Source: JAXGZG01 sp040771825 (GTDB lineage Bacteria; Bacillota; Sulfobacillia; Fermentithermobacillales; Fermentithermobacillaceae). Taken from it: a stretch of DNA of 64,000 nt. Below are positions 9,372 to 18,444 of the stretch, piece after piece. The stretch's first letter is position 1; each line of letters starts with the position of its first letter. The stretch is from assembly GCA_040771825.1 (NCBI GenBank), contig JAXGZG010000004.1:186001-250000 (forward strand). The letters run 5' to 3'. The notes under the pieces were generated by a model, which saw only the letters and a program-made list of their open reading frames with translations, did not search any database and was not told the DNA's origin. The position numbers and the translations under genes are program-made.

Positions 9372-10499
9372 TTAGTGTAATGTGTTATCCGTGCGTACTG
9401 GCAGAGAGAAGTAGAAGGTACTGCCCTGACCTAGAACGCTCTCGACCCAGATCCTCCCCCCAAGACCCTCAACAGCGCTTTTGGCAATGTATAATCCGAG
9501 CCCGATGCCCTCAGTGCCGGCGCCGGAAGACGCCCGGTAGAACCGGCTAAAGAGCTTGGGCAGTTCCTCAGGGGCAATCCCCACTCCCTCATCCTTCACT
9601 GTGACCGTAACCCAAGAATCGTCATGGGTGAAGGTCACCAGCACTGGGGAATGGGCAGGCGAATACTTAAGGGCGTTGCTCAGTAGATTCTCCAGGATCT
9701 GCTCGAACCTGAAAGGTTCTCCAAAGACCTTAGGGGTTTCCATGGGAGATCGAACAGAGATTCGCGCCTCAGGTTGAACCATGTTCAGCTTCTCAGCCAA
9801 AGCCCTGGCTACCGAATCTAAGTCCACAAGAACCTTCTCATCGGCGTCGGATCGGGATCCATTCAGCAAGTCAGCGCGGGTTGAGTTTACGAGGCCCTCT
9901 ATGAGTCTGGACATGCGCAGAGAAGCCTTGGTAATGACATCGGCGCCCATGGCTTCGTGGGAGAGACCTTTTGCCTCTAGGGATCGTTTCAGAATCTGGG
10001 CTTGGGCGCTGATAACGGCCAGAGGATTACGAAGATCGTGAGACATGGTACGGATCAGATCCTGCCGCAGTTCTTCCATGCGATACACTTCGGTAACGTC
10101 CCGAAACGCAACAGCGGCCATTACCTTACCATTAATCGCGAACAAAGCCCCATTACAGGTTACCCTTCTTTGTGTGCCGTCGGTCCTAACCACCATCAGC
10201 TCCAAGTTTTTCACGGACTTTCCAGCCAGAAGCCGTAACGCCGGACGGTCCTCCTGGGCCACAGGCTGGCCGTCGGGGTAAAGGAGGCAATTACTGTCCG
10301 CGTCGTGGACGCTCCAGGTACTGCTAGAAAGTCCCGCGATCTCCCGGCCTGCGCGGTTTATGAAAAGCACATCCCCCAAAGCGTCCACCACAATGACGGC
10401 TTCAGACAGATTCTCAAATATCGCAGTCATCTCTGCCGCAAGACGCTTTGGGGATTTACGTGACGAACCGGGGGTTTCCTCCGTGCCCGGACCGCCCAT
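9372..10499 (-). CDS. soluble PAS-domain sensor histidine kinase
   Basis: 375 residues with no membrane segment. An N-terminal PAS domain (about 25-145; IFENLSEAVIVVDALGDVLFIN, then a PAC-like RRVTCNGALF region) is followed by a HisKA dimerisation domain with the phospho-acceptor histidine in RTMSHDLRNPL (about residue 155), then a HATPase_c domain with the N box (ENLLSNALKYSP), G1 (DEGVGIAP), F box (FSRFYRA) and G2 (GIGLGLYIAK). It should autophosphorylate in response to a cytoplasmic signal. No response regulator gene is visible in the window, so it is an orphan. It sits between an amidase and an M20 hydrolase gene in the same direction. GGGGGAG lies 5 nt before the ATG. Confidence 0.9.
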   Translation of the reverse strand: MGGPGTEETPGSSRKSPKRLAAEMTAIFENLSEAVIVVDALGDVLFINRAGREIAGLSSSTWSVHDADSNCLLYPDGQPVAQEDRPALRLLAGKSVKNLELMVVRTDGTQRRVTCNGALFAINGKVMAAVAFRDVTEVYRMEELRQDLIRTMSHDLRNPLAVISAQAQILKRSLEAKGLSHEAMGADVITKASLRMSRLIEGLVNSTRADLLNGSRSDADEKVLVDLDSVARALAEKLNMVQPEARISVRSPMETPKVFGEPFRFEQILENLLSNALKYSPAHSPVLVTFTHDDSWVTVTVKDEGVGIAPEELPKLFSRFYRASSGAGTEGIGLGLYIAKSAVEGLGGRIWVESVLGQGSTFYFSLPVRTDNTLH

Positions 10500-10544
10500 G
10501 AGATCTCCCCCTCCCCTTTATTAATCGACTTGGACCACGACTTT

Positions 10545-12002
10545 TCAGAAATCCATGATGGGAGCCCTGCGAGCCTTTGTAACCTGTTCAAAAGCGTAAG
10601 CGATCTTTATCAAGAGGGGTTCTGAGTAGGCCCCTGCGGTAAACATGACCCCCAGGGGGTTTCCGTCGGATCCATAGCCTGCGGGCACGGTCAACGAAGG
10701 GTAGCCTGCCCGGGCCGCAATAGCCGCACCGAAGATCTGGGGAAACACTATGGCATCAAGGCAGTGTTCTCTCAGCAGGCGGTCAATTCCCTGGGCTCTG
10801 GACGAGCGCAAGTCGTCTAAGCGCGACTCAATGTACCTTGGGTCCCCAAGGGTGCCGTCTGTAGCTTCCGAAGCCACCAGAATTGTCTGGCCGTACTTGA
10901 GCATCTTCTCGGGGTTGTGGGTGTTGAACTTGATGACCTCTCTTAGGGAATTCACGGGAACCTCGGGAGGAAGCCGCCGCAAATACGCATTAAGATCGAC
11001 TTTGAACTCGTGCTTTAGGGCTTCCGAACGCCACTGGGGCCTAGCAGGCATGGCGATTTCCACCAGTTCCCCTCCAGAACCCTCTATGGCGTCTATGGCC
11101 GAGGTTATGACCCCACGATACCCCAAGTCCAACCTGTCTAGAAGGTGTCGGGGGTAACCTATACGAATCCCTTTCAATCCAAGGGGATCCAAGTACTTTG
11201 TATAGTCTATAGGCTCCTCCGGGCCCGCCAAAGTGGCGGGATCGCTGGGATCCTGACCCGCCAAAACCCCCAGAAGGATCGCAGCGTCGGTTACTGTGCG
11301 GGCAAGAGGCCCCGCCGTGTCCTGGACGTGGGAGATTGGGATTATCCCAGCCCTGGAAACCAGACCGACTGTGGGCTTTATCCCCACAATGGAATTGGAG
11401 CATGCCGGGCTGAGTATAGAACCCGAGGTCTCGGTGCCCACTGCCAAAACCGCGAGATTCGCTGCCACCGCCGCCCCCGACCCAGAGCTTGACCCTCCCA
11501 CGTCAAACTTGCCCGGGCCGTAGGGGTTCAGGACTTGGCCGCCTCGGGAACTGTACCCGTTGGGCATCCCATCGGTCATGAAGTTGGCCCATTCGGTCAT
11601 GTTGGTTTTCCCAAGAATCACTGCCCCCGCTTCCCTCAACCGGAAGGCCACAAACGAGTCTTTTTCGGGACATGAGTCTGCCAGCGCCAAAGACCCCGCG
11701 CTGCAGTGCATCTTATCGCAGGTGTCGATGTTGTCTTTGAGGAAGACCGGAATGCCGTGAAGAGCCCCTTTGGGCCCCCTCGTCGATCTCTCCACATCCA
11801 AAGCGCGAGCTATGTCCAAGGCGTCGGGGTTCATCTCGAGGATTGAGTTGAGTCTAGGGCCCTGCCTATCAAATGCGGCGATATGTTCCATGTAGGCCAT
11901 GACGAGTTCCACTGATGTGAGCTCGCCTGAGTCCATTCTGTCCGAGAGTTCTCTGAGGGTGCACTCCTGTAACCACTCAGTGGAAGGGGCAACGTTGCCC
12001 AT
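10545..12002 (-). CDS. amidase signature family enzyme
   Basis: Amidohydrolase of the amidase-signature family, 485 residues from the chosen start. The Ser-cisSer-Lys triad is visible: Lys in PVFLKDNIDT, the cis-Ser and nucleophile in the glycine/serine-rich signature GGSSSGSGAAVAANL followed by GTETSGSI. GatA of the transamidosome shares this fold, but there is no gatC or gatB neighbour and the C-terminus is of the stand-alone amidase type (YPSLTVPAGYGSDGNPLGV). The ATG at 12002 is preferred over a start 27 nt upstream because AGGAG lies 7 nt before it. The kinase gene follows after about 45 nt. Confidence 0.88.
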   Translation of the reverse strand: MGNVAPSTEWLQECTLRELSDRMDSGELTSVELVMAYMEHIAAFDRQGPRLNSILEMNPDALDIARALDVERSTRGPKGALHGIPVFLKDNIDTCDKMHCSAGSLALADSCPEKDSFVAFRLREAGAVILGKTNMTEWANFMTDGMPNGYSSRGGQVLNPYGPGKFDVGGSSSGSGAAVAANLAVLAVGTETSGSILSPACSNSIVGIKPTVGLVSRAGIIPISHVQDTAGPLARTVTDAAILLGVLAGQDPSDPATLAGPEEPIDYTKYLDPLGLKGIRIGYPRHLLDRLDLGYRGVITSAIDAIEGSGGELVEIAMPARPQWRSEALKHEFKVDLNAYLRRLPPEVPVNSLREVIKFNTHNPEKMLKYGQTILVASEATDGTLGDPRYIESRLDDLRSSRAQGIDRLLREHCLDAIVFPQIFGAAIAARAGYPSLTVPAGYGSDGNPLGVMFTAGAYSEPLLIKIAYAFEQVTKARRAPIMDF

Positions 12003-12124
12003 GGCAAGACTCCTCTCTCCGCGTCTCACTTACCCATTCCCTGCCAATGACCAAAGATCCTTCACAATTATTACTACGTCCGAAACACCTTGTGAAATAT
12101 GCCGAATTCCGCGACCGGTTGCTC

Positions 12125-13113
12125 TCATCCCCTCTTCCTTGCGTGCCAACGCCAAGCAGTCTCCATGATTTCCGCAATCGACGAATGCGTGGGAATCCAG
12201 CCCAGAACATCCCGAGCCTTTTGGATGGAAGCAACCAGAACGGGAGGGTCTCCTCCTCTTGGCCCCAACGACGTATGGCACTTTCTTGCCTGTCACCCGG
12301 CTGACAGCCTCAACAATCTCCAAATTAGAGCACCCTCGGCCTGCTCCCAAGTTCAGAACTGCGCTTTCGGACCCTTGGCAGAGACCATCTAGGGCTAAGA
12401 CGTGGGCCCTAGCAAGGTCAACCACGTGAACGTAGTCCCTTACGCAGGTGCCGTCACGTGTCGGATAATCGCCGCCAAAGATGGTGATAGGCTCGTCCAT
12501 GATGGCTGCCCTAATAACCAGAGGTATTAGGTGGGTCTCGGGATCGTGTTTCTCACCGAGCTACCTGAATGGTGGGCGCCCGCGGCGTTGAAATAACGAA
12601 GAGATACCGACTTCAGTCCGTATGCCCTATCGAACCAGGCCATAGCCCTCTCCACGATCATCTTACTCTCCCCGTAAGGGCTAATGGGAGTTCATTGGGC
12701 GTGACTCTGGGATGGGAGTCTCCTTCGGGTTGCCGTAAACCCCGCCGAAGACGAAAAGACAATCTTCTTGATATCGGCTCTGACCATAGTCCACAACAAA
12801 GTCAGACCGCCCACAACATTGCGGCGATAATATTTCTCAGGATTCCTCATTGATTCGCCCACAAGGCTCTCGCCGGCAAAGTGGACCACAGCATCGAACG
12901 ATCCCGTAGAGAAGACATCCCGGAGAGCCCTTCATCTTCAGTTCTGCCTATGATAAGGGGGACTCCCGGTATGAACTCGGGATTTCCGCGAGAAAGGTCG
13001 TCGTAGACTGTTACTTGATGGCCGGCTTCCAGAAGTGCCTTTACCGTGTGGGACCCAATATAGCCCGCGCCTCCCGTAACGAGCACACGAGCACCGGCGT
13101 TTTTGCTCTCCAC
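12125..13113 (-). pseudogene. galE: UDP-glucose 4-epimerase (galE), inactivated by several frameshifts
   Basis: Pieces of a complete GalE are readable on the minus strand but in changing frames: the NAD-binding start VLVTGGAGYIGSHTVKALL (near 13080), VVHFAGESLVGESMRNPEKYYRRNV (near 12850), IVFSSSAG, then PYGESKMIVERAMAWFDRAYG (near 12660), the region DYPTRDGTCVRDYVHVVDLARAHVLAL (near 12450), and a normal C-terminus ending WRWHARKRG at the TGA 12125-12127. Frame breaks fall near 12930, 12750, 12690, 12555 and 12270; the last is explained by one extra G in a GGGG run. The GTG at 13113 with a G-rich site upstream is the likely old start. Five breaks point to a true pseudogene rather than sequencing error. 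Confidence 0.82.
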
Positions 13114-13197
13114 TTTGCGATCCGCTCCCCCCTGTCCGGTTTTCCCTGCTCTATGATACCCAAGTAGCCTGTTCCACACCATACAGGCTGTCCAAGT

Positions 13198-13212
13198 GTG
13201 GTATACTACCAC
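13198..13212 (+). promoter_or_regulatory. extended -10 promoter with overlapping dyad, upstream of the moe-tup operon
   Basis: TGGTATACT at 13199-13207 is an extended -10 element; no good -35 is visible, which fits that promoter class. The same bases form an inverted repeat, GTGGTA at 13198-13203 and TACCAC at 13207-13212, that could be an operator. Predicted transcription would start near 13214, just before the Moco/Tuco-type RNA element at 13222. Function inferred from position. Confidence 0.45.
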
Positions 13213-13221
13213 GTGAGTAAG

Positions 13222-13306
13222 TGTGCTCCGAGCCCCCAATCCTAATGGCATCAGCCGATGATTTTGGGCCGATAGGGTGAGATTCAGAAACGAACTTGCC
13301 TCCCTT
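13222..13306 (+). ncRNA. Moco/Tuco RNA motif (molybdenum or tungsten cofactor riboswitch), variant lacking P3
   Basis: The leader has the landmarks of the Moco RNA motif as I remember it: CTCCGAGCC at 13226, TTGGGCC at 13264, and GGTGAG ... CTTGCCTCCC at 13275-13304, comparable to the E. coli moaA leader. CCCAA/TTGGG and CATC/GATG form the inner stems. Between TTGGGCC and GGTGAG only four bases remain, where the larger P3 arm would be. Variants without P3 have been proposed to sense the tungsten cofactor. The downstream operon contains moeA, moaA, moaC and the tungstate transporter tupABC, which fits. A CTCC/GGAG hairpin right after the motif may be part of the switch. Confidence 0.65.
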
Positions 13307-13415
13307 TTGAAAAGGAGCATCGGATTTCTATCTGCCCGGCGGTTTTGGGTCGTTTGGGTTCATGATGGTACGGAGCGCCCCAATAGCGCCTTATTACTAG
13401 CCGGGGAGGGCCTAG

Positions 13416-14645
13416 ATGTTCGACTTTTTTCGCGTATTATCAGTAGACAAAGCCCGGGAACGCCTCTTTGGTGCGTGGAAGATTGCCTCCCCAGGATGCG
13501 ACCGAGTCGGGCTACAAGAAGCCCTGGGCAGGGTTCTCGCCCAGGACGTGATATCTCAAGACTATGTACCCCCTTATTCGCGCTCCACTGTAGACGGGTA
13601 TGCGGTCATGGCCAAAGACACCTTCGGTGCCACCCAGTCTCTTCCTGCGATTTTGCAGATTGTCATGGACGTTCCAATGGGAGAAATCCCAACCGCTTCG
13701 CTTCTTCCGGGCCAAGCTGCTAGGATCCCCACGGGCGGAGCCCTTCCTCAAGGCGCCGACGCCTGCGTCATGATAGAGCACACAGAAACTTTAGATCAAC
13801 ACACGGTGCTTTTGGAGAAGCCCGTTTCGCCCGGAGAAAACGTTGTCCTGCGCGGGGAGGATATCTCGAAACATGAGGCGCTGGTGGAATCAGGCAGAGT
13901 GCTGCGGCCCCAAGACATCGGCGGTCTGGCGGCCTTGGGCGTAACGGAAGTAGCGGTGTGGAGGAAGCCAAAAGTCGCCATTGTATCCACAGGCGATGAG
14001 ATAGTGCCGCCATGGACCCAACCGGCGCTCGGCCAAATTCGAGACATAAACTCATACGCTATCGCGGCTATGGCCCGAGATTTCGGAGCCGAACCCTCCA
14101 TCATGGGTATTGCCGAAGATACATATGAGGACGTGCGGAACCTAGTGGAAGAAAGCCTTGCCTTGGCCGACTTTGTCGTGTTATCTGGGGGCAGCTCCGT
14201 CGGAACGCGAGATGTGGCCGTCCGGGTACTAGCGGATCTTGGGCCGCCCGGCGTGCTGGTCCACGGAGTCGCGGTTAGACCCGGCAAGCCTGTAATCCTG
14301 GCCGTCTGCTGCGGGAAACCCGTCTTCGGCCTTCCTGGGCACCCTGTCTCGGCCATGGTGGCGTTTCAGCTTTTCGGGAAGCCTGCCATTGAGGCGCTCC
14401 ATCATGGAAAAATCCCGGAACAATTCATAGATGCCCGGCTGTCCAGGAACATATCCTCTGCGTCTGGCCGCCAGGATCACATAAGAGTATCCCTTCGGGA
14501 GCAAGATGGAATTACCTGGGCTGACCCCGTACTTGGGAAGTCCGGGCTCATAGCCACTATGGTCAAGGCCGACGGAGAGATCGTGATCCCCACCGAGAAG
14601 GAAGGTCTGATGGCGGGCTCTCTGGTTCGGGTAAGAGTATTCTAG
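13416..14645 (+). CDS. moeA: molybdopterin molybdenumtransferase MoeA
   Basis: Inserts molybdate (or tungstate) into adenylylated molybdopterin in the cytoplasm. 409 residues, normal length. Visible are the N-terminal linker region (STVDGYAV, about residue 57), the metal-binding/MPT-binding central domain with STGDEI (about 190), the SGGSSVGTRD motif (about 250), PGKPVIL and GLPGHPVSA in the MogA-like domain, and the C-terminal beta domain. First gene of the moeA-moeA2-moaA-moaC-MOSC/mogA-tupABC operon, separated by 12 nt from the second moeA. A GGGGAGGG site precedes the ATG. Because a tungstate importer ends the operon, tungsten may be the metal handled. Likely controlled by the Moco/Tuco-type leader at 13222. 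Confidence 0.92.
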   Translation: MFDFFRVLSVDKARERLFGAWKIASPGCDRVGLQEALGRVLAQDVISQDYVPPYSRSTVDGYAVMAKDTFGATQSLPAILQIVMDVPMGEIPTASLLPGQAARIPTGGALPQGADACVMIEHTETLDQHTVLLEKPVSPGENVVLRGEDISKHEALVESGRVLRPQDIGGLAALGVTEVAVWRKPKVAIVSTGDEIVPPWTQPALGQIRDINSYAIAAMARDFGAEPSIMGIAEDTYEDVRNLVEESLALADFVVLSGGSSVGTRDVAVRVLADLGPPGVLVHGVAVRPGKPVILAVCCGKPVFGLPGHPVSAMVAFQLFGKPAIEALHHGKIPEQFIDARLSRNISSASGRQDHIRVSLREQDGITWADPVLGKSGLIATMVKADGEIVIPTEKEGLMAGSLVRVRVF

Positions 14646-14657
14646 GAGGTACGAGAA

Positions 14658-16649
14658 ATGGACCGGCTCCAAGACCAAAGGAATGAACAAGGTAGGACCG
14701 TCTATCTGTCAAACGTGCCTTATGAAGATGCCCGACGGGAGTTCTTCTCTGCCATCAAGGAGAGTTTCATGCCTGGAGAAACGCTTCCGGTAACAATGTG
14801 TCTCGGGCGCGTTACAGCGGAACCGGTATTTGCCAGACTATCTTCACCTCACTACCACGCCTCAGCCATGGACGGAGTCGCGGTCAAAGCAGAGACCACA
14901 TTCGGCGCCCGAGAGACATCTCCCAGAATCCTTGCGGTAGATACCGATGCCTTTTGGGTTGATACCGGAGACCCCCTGCCTCCCGGCACCAACGCCGTGA
15001 TAATGGTAGAAGACCTGCACGATTTGGGAGATGGGACCCTGGAGATAGTCTCGTCTGTCTCACCCTGGGAGCACGTTAGGGTGTACGGAGAAGACATGGT
15101 AGAGACTGAACTTATCCTACCCGCCAACTGCCTCTTGAGGCCTCAAGACCTGGGAGCCATGTTGGCCGGAGGGGTCAGGGAGATACGTGTACGGAAACGC
15201 CCCAAGGTCTCTATCATACCTACGGGCACGGAACTGGTTCCGCCTGACACCGACCCTGGGCCAGGGGAGATTATTGAGTTCAACTCGACTATTTTCTCGG
15301 GCATGCTCCAGGAGTGGGGAAGCGATCCTTCGATCCACCCGATCCTGCCCGACGTTTTCCACGATATCAAAGAGTCTGTAGATAAGGCTCTGGACGTCTC
15401 TGACATAGTCCTCATAGGAGCCGGGTCATCTCACGGCTCGGAAGACTACTCCTCCAAAGTAATAGAAGACCTCGGCGAAGTTCTGATCCACGGTATCGCC
15501 ACCAGACCGGGCAAGCCGGTAGTCTTGGGAGTGGCAAAAGGCAAGCCCGTAATCGGAGTGCCGGGGTACCCGGTTTCTGCTACTCTCATCATGAACCTTT
15601 TTGTGAAGCCCCTAGTTCAGAGGATGCTGGGGTTGCCTGAATCCCCCGGAGAAAGCATTCCCGCGACTCTATCCCGAAGCATCACATCTCCCATGGGAGT
15701 GACCGAATTCGTAGGAGTCAAGCTTGGCAAGGTCGGGGACAAACTGGTGGCGACCCCAGTCAAGAGGGGAGCGGCTCTAACCACTTCTATGGTGCGATCC
15801 GACGGCACAATCACAGTGCCCAGGGAGAGCGAAGGCATTTCGGCCGGACGCCGGGTGGAAGTCAGACTCTCTAGGCCTCTCCACGAAGTCCTGGGACAAG
15901 TGGTAGCCATCGGCAGCCACGACATCGCCCTAGACGTCATAGCCAGCATGCTCAGGAACGCCCATCCCGGCATGAGCCTTTCCTCGGCTAATCAAGGAAG
16001 CCTTGGCGGGCTTATGGCTTTGCGGCGTCAAGAGTGTCATGTGGCAGGTACCCACCTACTGGACGAGAGTACTGGAGACTACAACGTTTCCTACATCGAA
16101 AAATATCTGCCCAACATGGAAATACGCCTGGTTACACTGGTCTATCGTATTCAAGGTTTCATGGTGCAACCGGGGAATCCCAAGAATATAAGGGAAGTCG
16201 AGGATCTCATAAAACCCGAAGTTCAGTTTGTTAACAGACAAAGGGGATCGGGCACTAGGGTGCTCTTGGACTTTGCCCTCGGCCAGGTGGGCATGGACCC
16301 CTCAAAGATTTCGGGATATGAGAGAGAGGAATATACCCACACCCAGGTGGCCGCGTCCATAAGAAGCGGGGCAGCCGACGTTGGGCTGGGCGTTCTTTCG
16401 GCGGCCAGGGCGCTGGGTCTCGATTTCGTGCCCTGGAGGGAGGAACGCTATGACTTGGCCATACCTGCAGAGAACCTTGATCACCCGGGCGTTAGAGCTA
16501 TTCTAGACCTTATATCTACTCAGGAGTTCAAAGACAGAATGGCCGCGCTTGGGGGCTACGATACCCGGGACACCGGCCGGGTTGTGTGGCCTAGAGAGGA
16601 GCAGAGATATGACGGAGCACTTAATAGACAAATGGGGGCGTTCCATTGA
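14658..16649 (+). CDS. MoeA fused to a periplasmic-binding-protein-like domain
   Basis: 663 residues: a full MoeA-type domain (about 1-410; STGTEL-like motif, GAGSSHGSEDYS, PGKPVVLGVAKGKPVIGVPGYPVSA) followed by a PBP-like domain (about 415-655; IGSHDIALDVIASML, RQRGSGTRVLLDF). The same fusion is widespread in Clostridia and archaea as a second MoeA next to the first. The binding domain may recognise molybdate/tungstate or a cofactor, but this is not established. It follows moeA by 12 nt, with AGGAGGT in the gap, and its end overlaps moaA by 41 nt. Two MoeA proteins in a tungstate-linked operon could divide labour between W and Mo insertion; that is inference. Confidence 0.88.
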   Translation: MDRLQDQRNEQGRTVYLSNVPYEDARREFFSAIKESFMPGETLPVTMCLGRVTAEPVFARLSSPHYHASAMDGVAVKAETTFGARETSPRILAVDTDAFWVDTGDPLPPGTNAVIMVEDLHDLGDGTLEIVSSVSPWEHVRVYGEDMVETELILPANCLLRPQDLGAMLAGGVREIRVRKRPKVSIIPTGTELVPPDTDPGPGEIIEFNSTIFSGMLQEWGSDPSIHPILPDVFHDIKESVDKALDVSDIVLIGAGSSHGSEDYSSKVIEDLGEVLIHGIATRPGKPVVLGVAKGKPVIGVPGYPVSATLIMNLFVKPLVQRMLGLPESPGESIPATLSRSITSPMGVTEFVGVKLGKVGDKLVATPVKRGAALTTSMVRSDGTITVPRESEGISAGRRVEVRLSRPLHEVLGQVVAIGSHDIALDVIASMLRNAHPGMSLSSANQGSLGGLMALRRQECHVAGTHLLDESTGDYNVSYIEKYLPNMEIRLVTLVYRIQGFMVQPGNPKNIREVEDLIKPEVQFVNRQRGSGTRVLLDFALGQVGMDPSKISGYEREEYTHTQVAASIRSGAADVGLGVLSAARALGLDFVPWREERYDLAIPAENLDHPGVRAILDLISTQEFKDRMAALGGYDTRDTGRVVWPREEQRYDGALNRQMGAFH

Positions 16650-17601
16650 CTACCTCCGGGTCTCTGTAACCGACAGATGCAACATGCGGTGCGTCTACTG
16701 TATGCCTTCCCAAGGCGTTGAGTCGCTGGGGTGCCAAGATATCCTCCGGTACGAAGAGATCGTGGGGATAGTCGCGATAGCCAAAGAACTGGGGATCTCC
16801 CACGTACGCATCACCGGCGGAGAGCCCCTAGTGAGAAAAGGCGTAGTCGATCTCGTAAGAGAGATCAAGACTGTGGGCATTCAGGATATCTCAATGACCA
16901 CCAACGCGGCGCTTCTGCCGAAGTACGCCGTAGCCCTCAAGGAGGCAGGGCTCTCTAGAGTCAATATCAGTCTAGATAGCCTTAAGCCCGAAATGTTCTC
17001 GAAGATTACCCGAAACGGCGAGCTATCGGCGGTAATGGCCGGAATTGGCTCGGCTATAGAGGCAGGACTTCATCCTGTGAAGATAAACGTGGTGGTAATG
17101 GAAGGCGTAAACGCCGATGAACTGGGAGACATGGCCGCCCTCACCAAGAAGATGCCGGTTCACGTACGTTTCATAGAAGTCATGCCTGTGGGACCGGATC
17201 ACCAAGAAAACGAAGCATCTTTTGTCCCGGTTTCTTTGATGAAACAGGAAATTGAAAAAGAGGGCCCCCTGAATGCCGTCAAATCGCCTAAAGGGGCGGG
17301 GCCCGCAGAGACTTTCGCCCTGCCCGACGCCTTGGGCACTGTCGGGTTTATCGCCGCTCTCTCCCATCCGTTTTGTGCGTCGTGCAATAGGTTAAGGCTC
17401 ACAGCCGACGGGAAACTCAAGCCATGCCTGGCGGCGGACTATGAGGTGGATGTTAAGAAGATACTGCGATCGGCGAACCATGAAGACAAACCCTCTCTCT
17501 TGAAAGCGGCATTTAGGGACGCCCTTGACCACAAACCCTCGGGTCACGAGTTCTGGGCGCACAAAGAGAACTCCAGGCGCATGTGCCAGATTGGAGGCTA
17601 G
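16609..17601 (+). CDS. moaA: GTP 3',8-cyclase MoaA
   Basis: Radical SAM enzyme that, with MoaC, turns GTP into cyclic pyranopterin monophosphate, the first step of molybdopterin synthesis. 330 residues. The N-terminal SAM cluster motif CNMRCVYC is at about residues 24-31, the C-terminal second cluster is in CASCNRLRLTADGKLKPC, and the chain ends in the conserved Gly-Gly (MCQIGG). The ATG at 16609, preceded by AGAGGAG, gives the canonical start DKWGRSIDYLRVSVTDRC; an upstream in-frame ATG would add 20 unrelated residues. It overlaps the MoeA2 gene by 41 nt and is 3 nt from moaC. Confidence 0.93.
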   Translation: MTEHLIDKWGRSIDYLRVSVTDRCNMRCVYCMPSQGVESLGCQDILRYEEIVGIVAIAKELGISHVRITGGEPLVRKGVVDLVREIKTVGIQDISMTTNAALLPKYAVALKEAGLSRVNISLDSLKPEMFSKITRNGELSAVMAGIGSAIEAGLHPVKINVVVMEGVNADELGDMAALTKKMPVHVRFIEVMPVGPDHQENEASFVPVSLMKQEIEKEGPLNAVKSPKGAGPAETFALPDALGTVGFIAALSHPFCASCNRLRLTADGKLKPCLAADYEVDVKKILRSANHEDKPSLLKAAFRDALDHKPSGHEFWAHKENSRRMCQIGG

Positions 17602-17604
17602 AAC

Positions 17605-18102
17605 ATGGACCTAACTCACCTTGATCCCAAAGGCGGCGTGAGAATGGTTGACGTGAGAGACAAACCCGTAACGGTAAGGGAAGCCATTGCCAGGGGCTCG
17701 GTTCGTATGAAGTGCGAAACCCTCCAACTCATATCCGCCGGAAACGTGCCCAAGGGGGACGTCTTAGGAATAGCGCAAATAGCGGGAATAATGGCGGCCA
17801 AGAAGACACCGGACCTGATACCCCTCTGCCACCAACTTGAGCTCACAGGCGTGAACCTCACCCTCTCCCTCGCTCCCGACGACCCTAAAGGGCCAAGCGT
17901 CCACGCAGAAGCCAAGGTGCGCGCGGAAGCCAAGACAGGAGCGGAAATGGAAGCGCTTACCGCCGTCACGGTGGCATGCCTTACAGTCTACGACATGTGT
18001 AAGGCTGTGGACAAAGAAATGGAGATAGGGAGCATTCGGCTTGTGAGAAAGAGCGGCGGTAAGAGCGGCTCGTACGTTAGGGAGGGTGAAGAGGTTGGGT
18101 AG
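17605..18102 (+). CDS. moaC: cyclic pyranopterin monophosphate synthase MoaC
   Basis: Second enzyme of molybdopterin synthesis; converts the MoaA product to cyclic pyranopterin monophosphate. 165 residues, full length. Family landmarks: MVDVRDKPVTVREA near the N-terminus, the catalytic Lys region SAGNVPKGDVLGIAQIAGI, LIPLCHQLELTGV, and MTAVTVA-like/YDMCKAVDKEM near the end. The gene follows moaA by 3 nt with TTGGAGG ahead of the ATG, and its last codons overlap the start of the MOSC gene. Confidence 0.94.
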   Translation: MDLTHLDPKGGVRMVDVRDKPVTVREAIARGSVRMKCETLQLISAGNVPKGDVLGIAQIAGIMAAKKTPDLIPLCHQLELTGVNLTLSLAPDDPKGPSVHAEAKVRAEAKTGAEMEALTAVTVACLTVYDMCKAVDKEMEIGSIRLVRKSGGKSGSYVREGEEVG

Positions 18103-18391
18103 AATCACTGCAGTCTGCCTCTCCGAACACAAAGGGACCAGGAAGACCGATAAGGGCGAAGCTGAACTTAGGCCCAGGCACGGTTTGGTGGGTGACGCCC
18201 ACGCAGGCAACTGGCACAGGCAGGTCAGCCTTTTGGCTGAAGAGAGCATTGCCAAGGCCAGGGGCATGGGCCTTGACGTCAAAGAGGGCGATTTTGGGGA
18301 AAACCTTACTACAGAGGGAATTGACTTGGTTCACCTCCCTATCGGTACTCGGCTAACGGCCGGCGAAACTGTCCTGAAGTCACCCAGATAG
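18095..18391 (+). CDS. MOSC domain, N-terminal part of a frameshifted MOSC-MogA fusion
   Basis: MOSC domains belong to the molybdenum cofactor sulfurase C-terminal family and bind or transfer sulfur or the cofactor. This frame gives RHGLVGDAHAG, QVSLLAEESI and EGDFGENLTTEGIDL, then stops at TAG 18389-18391. The missing end (QIGKVCHEKCAIYYQAGDC...) continues without a break in the +1-shifted frame from about 18376 into the MogA coding region, so one base appears to be missing near 18373-18377 (CTG AAG where CTG GAA GTC would be expected). TTG at 18095, 9 nt after AGGGAGG, is a better start than the GTG at 18086 that abuts that site. Either a real lesion or a sequencing error. Confidence 0.75.
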   Translation: MGRITAVCLSEHKGTRKTDKGEAELRPRHGLVGDAHAGNWHRQVSLLAEESIAKARGMGLDVKEGDFGENLTTEGIDLVHLPIGTRLTAGETVLKSPR

Positions 18392-18444
18392 GCAAGGTAT
18401 GCCACGAGAAATGCGCCATCTATTATCAAGCGGGCGACTGCATT

